DNA from: a virus
Reading direction: 5' to 3' (one strand)
IMG/VR virus record: IMGVR_UViG_3300021137_000101
Span: 1-23,789 of that record
Length of the DNA: 23,789 nucleotides
The notes below the pieces were generated by a model, which saw nothing but the letters and a program-made list of their open reading frames with translations, was not told the DNA's origin and made no database searches. Shown here piece by piece: positions 1 through 6,953 of the stretch (positions within the stretch are counted from its first letter, which is position 1; each line of letters opens with the position of its first letter). Both the position numbers and the translations under genes were made by a program.

Positions 1-18
1 CATTCATTAAAAAATTAG

Positions 19-84
19 GGATTGTAAAGCCACGCCGGCCGGATTGTAAAGCCACGCCGGCCGGATTGTAAAGCCGCGCGCCTT
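19..84. repeat. 22-bp tandem repeats (iteron-like), left-end array
   Basis: Two perfect 22-bp units (19-40 and 41-62) are followed by a third (63-84) that matches for its first 13 bases and then diverges. Each contains ATTGTAAAG (starting at 21, 43 and 65) plus a GC-rich part that makes the palindrome CCGGCCGG at unit junctions. A 22-bp period is about two helical turns, so a bound protein would see all copies on one face of the DNA. The same 9-mer with the same spacing recurs inverted at 11191-11256. Seen: repeats and spacing. Inferred: initiator or regulator binding sites, possibly an origin. The array may continue outside the window. Confidence 0.7.
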
Positions 85-183
85 GCGTATAAATAATGGA
101 TAAAGTCTATATAAATCAAGGGTTTAGCTGATTTTGGGATATTATGTAAAGGAAGCAGTGCAGCATTTTACCTAAAAAATGAC

Positions 184-254
184 GATTTTAAGGTTTTACA
201 GGGAAAAAGCTAAAAAATCGGATTTTAAGGTTTTACAAGGAAAAAGCTAAAAAA
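184..254. repeat. 37-bp direct repeat pair, A/T-rich
   Basis: GATTTTAAGGTTTTACA followed by an A-rich tail occurs at 184-217 and again at 221-254, almost identical over 34 bp with a 37-bp period. A degenerate relative (CATTTTACCTAAAAAATGA) precedes it at about 163-182. The A/T-rich character beside GC-rich 22-bp repeats resembles an origin with a melting region, but function is not shown. The right copy overlaps the U-run of the RNA element at 249-326. Confidence 0.6.
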
Positions 255-326
255 GCGGGGGCTACTTACATTTTCTTAATCGGCTACGTCCTCACAACGC
301 ATTGGAATTAAATGCTTTCGCCCCCT
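249..326 (-). ncRNA. Structured leftward RNA ending in a U-run (terminator or small RNA)
   Basis: On the minus strand, GGGGGC (325-320) can pair with GCCCCC (262-257). The second arm is followed by GC and six T residues (254-249), the signature of an intrinsic terminator. Between the arms lies an internal hairpin (GCATT 315-311 with AATGC 303-299) and a repeated GTAGCC (287-282 and 265-260). The element starts 20 bp beyond the stop of the 53-aa gene, so it would end the replication transcript. The roughly 57-nt, partly structured interior is longer than a plain terminator needs, so it may be a stable 3'-derived RNA. No known RNA family was recognised and it does not fold as a tRNA. Confidence 0.4.
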
Positions 327-345
327 AAGAGGAGAGTACAACTCT

Positions 346-507
346 TTACTTGGGCGTGTGACCGCCGCCCTGTTTACCGTTCTCTCTTGCTGCTTTAACT
401 TTAGCTTCAGAGTTGGACTTACCGCCCTTTGAACCCATAGCTTTACCAGCCGAAGAAAGATTCGTATATTTAATTGAACCTGAATCGTTGCGTGTTGGTG
501 TACTCAT
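346..507 (-). CDS. Small basic Gly/Lys/Ser-rich phage protein (53 aa)
   Basis: The gene encodes 53 residues with the pattern SSAGKAMGSKGGKSNSEAK in the middle and a GKQGGGHTPK end. It has no membrane segment and few hydrophobic residues, so it is probably disordered and cationic. The ATG at 507 is preceded by AAGGA at good spacing. It is the last gene of the leftward replication block, 61 bp after the primase-helicase stop and just before the terminator-like RNA. The glycine-lysine pattern recalls small stress-type KGG-repeat proteins, but that is only a resemblance. Nucleic-acid binding is possible and unproven. It is probably real because of the RBS, position and codon-level composition. 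Confidence 0.65.
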   Translation of the reverse strand: MSTPTRNDSGSIKYTNLSSAGKAMGSKGGKSNSEAKVKAARENGKQGGGHTPK

Positions 508-530
508 ATCCGTATCCTTAAATATATTCT

Positions 531-548
531 AGCCCAAGCGTTTGGGCT
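531..548 (-). terminator. Hairpin between primase-helicase and the 53-aa gene
   Basis: AGCCCAA (531-537) and TTGGGCT (542-548) form a perfect 7-bp stem with a 4-nt loop. A further AGCCC at 558-562 can compete for the same GGGCT, giving two alternative pairings. On the minus strand the stem is followed by AGAATATATTT, only a weak U-rich tract, so it could slow or partly terminate transcription or protect an mRNA 3' end. Confidence 0.35.
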
Positions 549-564
549 GGGGGGTATAGCCCAT

Positions 565-594
565 GTTACTAGGCACTTCTCTTTATGTCTAGTA
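565..594. other. 3'-end hairpin of the primase-helicase gene (shared with 11342-11372)
   Basis: GTTACTAGGCAC, nine bases, then TGTCTAGTA form an imperfect inverted repeat with one mismatch inside a 9-bp stem. The primase-helicase stop codon (569-571) lies inside it. The same 12+9+9 arrangement, GTTACTAGACAC-N9-TGTCTAGTA, surrounds the stop codon of the peptidase gene at 11342-11371. There is no U-run directly after it, so processing, RNA stability or protein binding are as likely as termination. Confidence 0.5.
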
Positions 595-2920
595 CCACTG
601 CCTTTGGTTCAGGCGGGGCTTCAATCATACGGCGCAGCTCTGATTTGCTACGCTCTTTAGCAATCTGTGGGTCAGCAAAGATACGCTTCTTGTTTGGTTG
701 GTCAGCCGATGCAATGCGTCCACAATCTACCCAGCCAGCTTCCTTGAGCGCATGAAGCAAAGCGCTTTGGGGTACTTTGTTACGCTGTAAGCCTAATATA
801 TCAGCGATGCGATCACATACTGGATGCAATGGGCTACCAATTACACCTCTAGCAAACTCACCAGTGCGATGATGGATCATCTCAGCAATAGATGACTCAA
901 GGCTACTCATGCCAGACTCTAATAGATTGAGCTTGAACTCAGTCATGGCTGGGGATGCGCCCGGATTGAACTTAGATACATCACGCTTATACAACCATGC
1001 AGCGATATGTTCTAGGTTGCCGGCTTCATACCATTTAACTAGATCCGCGCCCGAACCAGCCTTGATCTTTTCCATTGGCGCAGCGTTTGAGCTAATGCAG
1101 AACCATCGACGATCTTGTGATGACAGGCTAATAGGTACTTGTTCATTCGAGAAAGCCAGCACAAACAGGCGATTGGCCACATCGTAACGCTTCTTACCCT
1201 TTGGATTAACTGAGAACATCTCAGGCGGAGCTGCAATGATCGGCTTGAGTTTGTTAGCTAGATCGCGGCGAGTGGCTGAGTCAGGCTCTTTCAACTCATT
1301 GAGTACCAAAATCTCTGATTCCAAATGCTCATTGAACTGTGATTGAATACGATCGCCATCAACAACAGCGAAGTTCTTTAGATAGACGCCGCACACTGCC
1401 CAGATAAAAGGTTTCCACATTAAATCCTTACCGCAACCCTCATCACCGATATGCAATACAGCGTGGTTGATTTTGCGCTTTGGGAACTGTAGCTTAAATG
1501 CCATGATGTCCCAGATATGATTTAACTCATCTTGATTGGGTACTAAGTGACGGCAGTGATCTAGCCAACGATCAATATTGCCGCCTGTCGATCTAATAGG
1601 CGGACGTGCATCGACCCAGCGATTGCCATACATATCACCTAGATGGCCAACAATGACGCTTTCGCCAGCAGCGTAAGTCAATCCACGCAAGGCTTTGGAA
1701 TCATGGGCTTGACGGTTTTCATCAAAGCAAACAGACGCTTCAATGCGACGGCCAGTGTGAATGGATTTGCAAGAAATATGGCGATAGATGGCGTTAAATG
1801 AGCTACGACTGATATCGTTACGAGCTACCAAATCAAAATAGGAATCATCCGATTGGATGTATGCGAACCTGTCGTACCATTCTTCCTTTTCTATGCGCCC
1901 AAGCTCCTTGCGCTCGACTTCAGCCAGCATCTTCTCAGGTGTCAGCTCAAACATTTTGGATGGGGTAATCTTTTCTAATGCTTTAACGAACGCATTGGTC
2001 AATAGCTCTGGGCGAACACCCGGCTCATGCTTGGCAGCGCCATTTTCAAAAGCCCACGCCAAATACTCGCGTGAGCCAAAGCCAGCGCAATGCTCATGGT
2101 AACAGCAGTAGGCACGATTGACCGGATGGTAACGACCTATTGGATTGCCGTCGCTATGCTCATTAGAATTAGGACAAACCACACCATACCAACCAGACTG
2201 ATTGGCGTTTTCTAATAGCATTCCATTGTCATCAATCCACTGCAAGATGTCATCATCGCCATCGTCTTTAAGATGGATTGAGCGCACTGAGGCAGTATCC
2301 GCCTCCTCTGGATTGACGCCTAGCGCATCACAAATTTGATCTAAGGTAAACTCGCGCTCTGGATGGAACTCAATGAGCTTAGAAGCAAAATGTTCTTTGC
2401 CGGGCTTGAGATTGACTGAGCCGGGCAACCGAAAGTTACGCACTGCGTTGATAGCCCCACCATCAGTAAAGCCAGCATCCGCAATCGCTTTGATCGCAGC
2501 AGTGAACTCACCCTTGGTTGGCGCGGCCTCGCAATCAAATACATAGCCCCACTGGTAATTATCAGGGGAAGTTTCCATGATCCATGTAGGCTCAATGGTA
2601 GGGATTTTAGATTTAGTGCCGATGTCATCTAACACCATCACAAGGATGTATTCGCAGTTGGCAGCAGAGGCGGAGATTTTGCCGTCTTGGAAGCGGTCAA
2701 TAATAAATGACGCCGTATTCCCGTACCAAGCGCCAGTAGGCTTGTAACGCTCAGGCAAGAACGCTGGCCAACTGTATTTCAAAGTACCGTCATTGTGCAT
2801 GGCTTGATTGCCATCGACCATAACAGGCTTTTGTCGCACTACTACAAAGGTTTCGCCTTGGGCGGCTAGTTTAGTGAGGTATTCAACGAATTCAATATTT
2901 GTTATACTCAGCGCAGTCAT
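569..2920 (-). CDS. DNA primase-helicase (AEP primase, Zn finger, SF3 helicase)
   Basis: This 783-aa protein combines primer synthesis and fork unwinding. Residues about 1-205 look like an archaeo-eukaryotic (RepB-type) primase: a hydrophobic strand ending in LDD (97-99) and the RLPGSVNLK element (164-172). Residues about 244-285 hold a Cys/His cluster (C249, H255, C272, C273, H275/H277, C278) suited to zinc. Residues about 450-660 are a DUF5906-like superfamily 3 helicase with Walker A GDEGCGKD (492-499), Walker B ILVLNE (537-542) and a SNEQVP...DRRWF sensor/arginine segment (591-607). The ATG at 2920 follows AGAGGA. It ends the core of the leftward replication operon after the polymerase. 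Domain calls come from visible motifs; the AEP assignment is less certain than the helicase. Confidence 0.88.
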   Translation of the reverse strand: MTALSITNIEFVEYLTKLAAQGETFVVVRQKPVMVDGNQAMHNDGTLKYSWPAFLPERYKPTGAWYGNTASFIIDRFQDGKISASAANCEYILVMVLDDIGTKSKIPTIEPTWIMETSPDNYQWGYVFDCEAAPTKGEFTAAIKAIADAGFTDGGAINAVRNFRLPGSVNLKPGKEHFASKLIEFHPEREFTLDQICDALGVNPEEADTASVRSIHLKDDGDDDILQWIDDNGMLLENANQSGWYGVVCPNSNEHSDGNPIGRYHPVNRAYCCYHEHCAGFGSREYLAWAFENGAAKHEPGVRPELLTNAFVKALEKITPSKMFELTPEKMLAEVERKELGRIEKEEWYDRFAYIQSDDSYFDLVARNDISRSSFNAIYRHISCKSIHTGRRIEASVCFDENRQAHDSKALRGLTYAAGESVIVGHLGDMYGNRWVDARPPIRSTGGNIDRWLDHCRHLVPNQDELNHIWDIMAFKLQFPKRKINHAVLHIGDEGCGKDLMWKPFIWAVCGVYLKNFAVVDGDRIQSQFNEHLESEILVLNELKEPDSATRRDLANKLKPIIAAPPEMFSVNPKGKKRYDVANRLFVLAFSNEQVPISLSSQDRRWFCISSNAAPMEKIKAGSGADLVKWYEAGNLEHIAAWLYKRDVSKFNPGASPAMTEFKLNLLESGMSSLESSIAEMIHHRTGEFARGVIGSPLHPVCDRIADILGLQRNKVPQSALLHALKEAGWVDCGRIASADQPNKKRIFADPQIAKERSKSELRRMIEAPPEPKAVVLDIKRSA

Positions 2921-2945
2921 GCAAATCCTCTAGTTTGTTTTGATT

Positions 2946-2981
2946 AAAAAGGCTTGGCTCTTATCGGGGTCAGGCCTTTTG
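2946..2981 (-). terminator. Terminator or attenuator hairpin between polymerase and primase genes
   Basis: AAAAGGC (2947-2953) pairs with GCCTTTT (2974-2980) across a 20-nt loop in the 87-bp gap between the polymerase stop and the primase-helicase start. On the minus strand the right arm ends in five T residues. The stem is short and the loop long, so partial termination or attenuation is more likely than a full stop. Confidence 0.35.
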
Positions 2982-3007
2982 CTTTTGTTTAAGAGTTGTC
3001 TATTCTA

Positions 3008-4954
3008 CTACTTCCCATACCGAAGCATGGCTTTTACTTCTACATTTAAGGGTAACTCCTTACACCAATCTGGAGGCGTACACATCACCGCCGTCATTTC
3101 TTTAATGATCTCATCTGGGCTATCAGTTTCTACCACGATCTCATCGTGGACATGAAGAACAACATTATCCAACTGGCGTAAAGAATGACGCAATAAATCA
3201 TTAGCAACAGCTTGAGTAATGTTCTCACACGCAAGGCCTTTCCATAGTCTAGCCCTTGGCCACTCTGTAGCATCGGCAGCCGGTTTCCACGCAGCTTTGG
3301 CGTAAGTAACCCCCTCCGAGTCGAGCTTGGCATAGGGATAGCATAACACCCTTCCAGACGGAAGTGCGTACCAAAGATGTTGTCTGTCATACATATAAAC
3401 GATGCGGCCAGCAGAGAATTCGTAGCCCGGATTACGCAGAGCTGCGGTATAGGCTTCTTCTAAATCTTGCCAGTATCTTACAGCCCAAGAGTTTGCGCGA
3501 CGCCACGCATTAACGGTACGCCGAGCATCGGATTCGGGAAGTACCACTCCATAGTTACGACCCATCGCAGCAAAAGCACCAATGCCACCACCATAACCAC
3601 ATGAAAGGATAGCGACCTTTCCAATCTGTCTTTTGCTATCAGTAACTTCATCTTCTGAACAGCTAAATATACTCGCAGCTTCCCTAACATAGATGTCCCT
3701 ATTCTTTCTGAATACGTCCAATACAGTATCAGCGTCAGGCTGATTTGACAACCAAGGATTGCAGCGCGCCTCGATGCCAGACCAATCAGCTACGACTAGG
3801 TATTTACCCTTGGCTGGTATCAGTGTAGGTCTGAGCATCCCCTTGAGGACATCGGTGACACGTTTTCCGAATTCTGGAACAATGCTTTTTCCATCAACCA
3901 TTGCTGCTCTAACAAGATCAGGTTGTTTAGCGCATTTTCTAGTGAAATTGTGGACTTGCGCTCCATACGAGGAAGCGCGACCTGTGGCGCTCCCGCCAGC
4001 AAAGACAAACGCGCCGCGAACTCGGTGATCCTCCTCATCAGAAAGCTGTGCAAGGCGGCTGAACTTCGCAACCGATGACGCCCAGAGATCGTCCGCACAT
4101 TGGATAACGTCTGCGACATCGGTGGGAACTTGATCTGGGTTCTCATCAGCAAAGATAAGGAGGTTGGCGCGGACTGTTTTATCAATACTATATTTTTTCT
4201 CGCCATCTTTGTATTTCTCCATCAATTTGAGGGCATCCTCGCCTACGCGAGCCATCACCCATTGTTTCATCTTGGAACTTCTAACGCTAGTGATCTCGCC
4301 CTGCGTAATCTCATCTACCAAGTTCTCGATCTCGCCTAGCTCGGTAGAGGCATAGCGCAAGGCGGCCTCTGCAAGTCGTACATCAACCAGTACGCCTCTG
4401 TCGTTAATCTTCTCATTGATATGGTAATCGAGCAACTCATCCGGTGACAGCGGGCGCATGGATTGGCTAACCAATCGCATAACTTTGACATCTTGCTCGC
4501 AATAAGCAATCATCTCAGCCATCAGCTCAGGTTCAGTGCCAAACGAGCCATCAGCGCGTGGAATGGATAGCAGACGGATCAATTGACTGCCTCGGTGATC
4601 CTTACGCATAGATGCGCCAGCGAAGCGCCCTACGTCCGCTAGTGAGCCGGGAGCGCAATTGGCTCTAGCCTGTGTAGCGGTGCAATAAAATTGCTCCAGC
4701 TTAAAATTAATCTGTAAAACATACCAGAATATCAGACGCTCAAAAGCCGCGTTGTGAGCGTAAATCATGCCTTCATGCCGCATGACTTCTTCGGGAAAAG
4801 CATCATGCGGAAGCCATGTCCTGACTTCTTCATCATCAAAAGCATACGACATACACAAGACTTCCGTACTGGGGTCTTGGGCGTAGTTATAAACGCCATC
4901 CGTCAGCAGATTGCAACGGCTACGCGTTTCAAAATCAATGTATAAAATAGTCAT
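3008..4954 (-). CDS. Family A DNA polymerase with 3'-5' exonuclease
   Basis: This 648-aa replicative polymerase is of the size usual for phage PolA enzymes. Exonuclease motifs are DFE (7-9), HNAAFE (67-72) and YCEQD (151-155), so proofreading residues look intact. The polymerase domain shows TGRASSY (324-330), motif A VADWSGIEAR (388-397) with catalytic D390, motif B R442...K446...Y454 and motif C HDE (603-605). There is no 5' nuclease domain. The ATG at 4954 has no clear Shine-Dalgarno; instead an inverted repeat (4963-5031) lies directly upstream and could control translation. It lies in the leftward replication operon between the SSB candidate and the primase-helicase. Strong call. Confidence 0.95.
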   Translation of the reverse strand: MTILYIDFETRSRCNLLTDGVYNYAQDPSTEVLCMSYAFDDEEVRTWLPHDAFPEEVMRHEGMIYAHNAAFERLIFWYVLQINFKLEQFYCTATQARANCAPGSLADVGRFAGASMRKDHRGSQLIRLLSIPRADGSFGTEPELMAEMIAYCEQDVKVMRLVSQSMRPLSPDELLDYHINEKINDRGVLVDVRLAEAALRYASTELGEIENLVDEITQGEITSVRSSKMKQWVMARVGEDALKLMEKYKDGEKKYSIDKTVRANLLIFADENPDQVPTDVADVIQCADDLWASSVAKFSRLAQLSDEEDHRVRGAFVFAGGSATGRASSYGAQVHNFTRKCAKQPDLVRAAMVDGKSIVPEFGKRVTDVLKGMLRPTLIPAKGKYLVVADWSGIEARCNPWLSNQPDADTVLDVFRKNRDIYVREAASIFSCSEDEVTDSKRQIGKVAILSCGYGGGIGAFAAMGRNYGVVLPESDARRTVNAWRRANSWAVRYWQDLEEAYTAALRNPGYEFSAGRIVYMYDRQHLWYALPSGRVLCYPYAKLDSEGVTYAKAAWKPAADATEWPRARLWKGLACENITQAVANDLLRHSLRQLDNVVLHVHDEIVVETDSPDEIIKEMTAVMCTPPDWCKELPLNVEVKAMLRYGK

Positions 4955-4962
4955 AATTAGGC

Positions 4963-5031
4963 GGGGCTAGACAGTCTTTTTAGTCTGAAATCTCTGCGAG
5001 CCATAGAGCTGAATAGTGTCAGCCTAGCCCC
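4963..5031 (-). promoter_or_regulatory. Structured leader hairpin in front of the DNA polymerase start
   Basis: On the minus strand GGGGCTAG (5031-5024) pairs perfectly with CTAGCCCC (4970-4963). The interior holds further short complementarities (AGACT/AGTCT type at about 4971-4986, and TGTC/GACA). The closing stem ends 8 nt before the polymerase ATG, where a Shine-Dalgarno should be, and no AGGA-like site is seen there. No U-run follows, so it is not an intrinsic terminator. A translational control element or autoregulatory site for the polymerase is inferred. Confidence 0.5.
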
Positions 5032-5037
5032 TGTTCG

Positions 5038-5706
5038 TTACACTGCTGCGCGCCGGCGGCGAGCTGGAGTTGCTGGAGCTTCTTCTGCAATAGAAGGCTC
5101 ATCCAATTCCAATTCAGGCGCTTTGTCACCTTCTTCAGCGTTCATATCCATCCAGTCAATCACTTCAAAGATCGGAGTAAAGATACGGCCATAAGACTTA
5201 TGGGAATAATGCTCTTTATTCAAAGTGATAATAGCTACTGGCTTAGTTGGGTCTTTCTCGATCTGAGCTGCAATCAACGCGCCCAAAGTTTGAACAGCAC
5301 GTTTACCGCCTACAGATGTAGTCGTAAAGCGAGCTTCCATACCCTTATCTTCACCAGATACACACTTGATTGACAAACCAACTTGAGTTTCCCAACCACG
5401 TTTAGCACCGGCTGGCGCTGGCTCTAACTCAGGCAAAGGCTGGCTAATAGAAACCATCTTCTCACCTAAAACATCACCATCACCCCAAGCGATATAGCCA
5501 TGAATAAATGAGAATGGGTTAACTGCCCATTCAGAGCCTTCTTCTACCTCGGTCTGATCTGCGCCAAATACCCAATGGCCGGTCTTGTCCATCTTGATGA
5601 TAACGCTACCGACTTCAGCTACGCTTTGTAGATTAGCCTTGAGAGCGCCGGCCAAGTCTTTTACTGCTGGTAAACCTGCTGCTTTAAATGTTGTCAAATT
5701 AGACAT
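5038..5706 (-). CDS. Putative ssDNA-binding protein of the phage replication operon
   Basis: This 222-aa protein lies between the DUF2800 nuclease and the polymerase, the slot filled in related modules by the DUF2815 ssDNA-binding protein. I cannot see convincing DUF2815 sequence motifs, so the role rests on position and composition. The body is mixed alpha/beta with many short hydrophobic strands. Residues about 190-213 are strongly acidic (EEGDKAPELELDEP), like SSB tails, but the last residues are basic (RRRRAAV). The ATG at 5706 has AAGGAAA upstream. It is probably an SSB or annealing partner for the polymerase and nuclease, and otherwise a hypothetical conserved replication protein. Confidence 0.55.
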   Translation of the reverse strand: MSNLTTFKAAGLPAVKDLAGALKANLQSVAEVGSVIIKMDKTGHWVFGADQTEVEEGSEWAVNPFSFIHGYIAWGDGDVLGEKMVSISQPLPELEPAPAGAKRGWETQVGLSIKCVSGEDKGMEARFTTTSVGGKRAVQTLGALIAAQIEKDPTKPVAIITLNKEHYSHKSYGRIFTPIFEVIDWMDMNAEEGDKAPELELDEPSIAEEAPATPARRRRAAV

Positions 5707-5720
5707 GATATTTCCTTACT

Positions 5721-6860
5721 TTAGTTTAGTTTAGAGAGGACAGCGCTGAGTTGCCGCCCGATTTGTAACACCGCTGGCCTTGGATCAGAGTCCTCAACCA
5801 ACGTACTACCAGAGGAGATAGCAACAACTAACTCCTTCGGTAATTCTTTTTTCTTTGCCTTCAACAGCTTTTCAGCTTGTGCAGGAGAAATAATTTTTTT
5901 AGTGTATAAAACATCGCTGCCTAACCCCAATGTGTAATTGAGCAAAGATTCACCATTAGCTAATGCTGCATCAGACCATTGGCGTGTAGCGCGCTTTGCC
6001 ACCAGCTTGTAGCCCGGTACACGAATGTCAGCCTCTAGCATCTGATGAGCTAATGAGCGTAAATCAGTGACCCATTGCTCGATCACATCGGCTTGGGCTA
6101 AGTAATGAGCAATCTTTGACGGCTCTAAGTCTTTTAGGGCAAGCTGCGTAGCCCGATCTACTGCGCCGGTCATCAGCGGGCAAGTAGGCTTGGCTGCACA
6201 CCAACGGCAATGGCTACCAGAAGCCATCGGTGCGTCAGGCTTTTGGGATTCTTTGACAGCAACTCGCAGCTCACGCTCGAATTGCTTGAGGCGATCAATG
6301 GTAGTTGTCCAACGACGGATTTCAGGCGGCTGAATAATAATGACTTCGACTTCATCGACATCATCAAAAATCCATTGGCACTTAGGGGTACGCATGGCAG
6401 CGCAAGCATAGAACATGGCCTGATCGTTTTCTTCGGCTTCAACTATTACGCCATCTCCAAATTTCCAATCAAGCACAATAGCTTTGCGGGCTGTCTTACC
6501 TAGCAAGTCTGCTGATCCAAACGCGCCTTCGATATAGTCACCAAAGTCAACCTCAGACTCAACCATGTATTCCATCTGAAAGTCAGGATCAACTTCATTC
6601 AAACGCATGAGAGCTGGCCAAATCTTACGCTCCAATAGTTCTTGAGTCATAACATGAGTTTTATATTTCATGCCAATCGTATCTTCGGGGCGTAGGTCTT
6701 TTTCAAGAATCTCTGCTATCACGTTATGACAGAGAGTGCCTTCGTCAGCATACTTGCTGGAGGGCTTGGGTGGCATCTTCGCTACTAAAGCGACTGATGC
6801 TGGGCAGTTGATAACTCGTTTAGCGGTTGAGCCGCCGACGATGCTTGAATGCTTTGCCAT
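5721..6860 (-). CDS. DUF2800 family Cas4/RecB-like nuclease
   Basis: This 379-aa PD-(D/E)XK nuclease is of the DUF2800 type found in phage replication modules. The N-terminus has HSSIVGGSTAKR, C19 and EGTLCH (40-45). The nuclease core has D118, D131-W-K133 (VLDWKFGDG) and a Q147-xx-xY motif (NDQAMFY). A late cysteine cluster C218, C221 and C227 together with C19 matches the four-cysteine Fe-S arrangement of Cas4/AddB-type enzymes. It is the first gene of the leftward operon, 93 bp from the divergent VRR-NUC gene, with a sigma-70-like promoter and AAGGA before ATG 6860. The likely role is end processing in recombination-dependent replication, as inferred from family and context. Confidence 0.88.
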   Translation of the reverse strand: MAKHSSIVGGSTAKRVINCPASVALVAKMPPKPSSKYADEGTLCHNVIAEILEKDLRPEDTIGMKYKTHVMTQELLERKIWPALMRLNEVDPDFQMEYMVESEVDFGDYIEGAFGSADLLGKTARKAIVLDWKFGDGVIVEAEENDQAMFYACAAMRTPKCQWIFDDVDEVEVIIIQPPEIRRWTTTIDRLKQFERELRVAVKESQKPDAPMASGSHCRWCAAKPTCPLMTGAVDRATQLALKDLEPSKIAHYLAQADVIEQWVTDLRSLAHQMLEADIRVPGYKLVAKRATRQWSDAALANGESLLNYTLGLGSDVLYTKKIISPAQAEKLLKAKKKELPKELVVAISSGSTLVEDSDPRPAVLQIGRQLSAVLSKLN

Positions 6861-6900
6861 TTGTGTCCTTAATTTAGATTACTTTACCTTTTGAACGTCC

Positions 6901-6928
6901 AGTGTAACACAAGAATTGTATAGCGCAA
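6901..6928 (-). promoter_or_regulatory. Leftward promoter of the replication operon
   Basis: On the minus strand TTGCGC (6928-6923), a 16-bp spacer and TACACT (6906-6901) form -35/-10 boxes. TG at 6909-6908 makes the -10 of extended type (TGTTACACT). The predicted start is about 35 nt before the DUF2800 ATG, leaving room for its AAGGA. The promoter at 8577-8604 has almost the same extended -10 and the same 16-bp spacer. Confidence 0.55.
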
Positions 6929-6937
6929 TACTTTTTG

Positions 6938-6946
6938 TGATATTAT
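6938..6946 (+). promoter_or_regulatory. Rightward extended -10 promoter giving a leaderless mRNA
   Basis: TGATATTAT is an extended -10 (TG-N-TATTAT). A weak TTGTAT lies 19 bp upstream of the -10. The -10 ends 7 bp before the VRR-NUC ATG at 6954, so transcription would begin at or next to the start codon. No Shine-Dalgarno is present between them. Confidence 0.45.
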
Positions 6947-6953
6947 TTTTTAC

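Noticed and set aside
19-84. CRISPR-like array
   Set aside because: The 22-bp units are directly tandem with no unique spacers and no cas genes are present.
249-326. tRNA gene in the leftward RNA element
   Set aside because: The outer stem recalls an acceptor stem, but there is no T-loop GTTC/TTCGA, no anticodon arm and a U-run follows; terminator or small RNA fits better.
1-345. Genome terminus or cos site at the left edge
   Set aside because: Repeats near the window start are suggestive, but the window edge is arbitrary and nothing in the sequence marks a physical end.
909-1187. Rightward frame inside the primase-helicase gene
   Set aside because: It lies antisense to a gene with clear motifs, has no ribosome-binding site and no protein-like features.
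6173-6442. Second frame within the DUF2800 gene
   Set aside because: It overlaps the conserved nuclease core in another phase and has no independent start signal.
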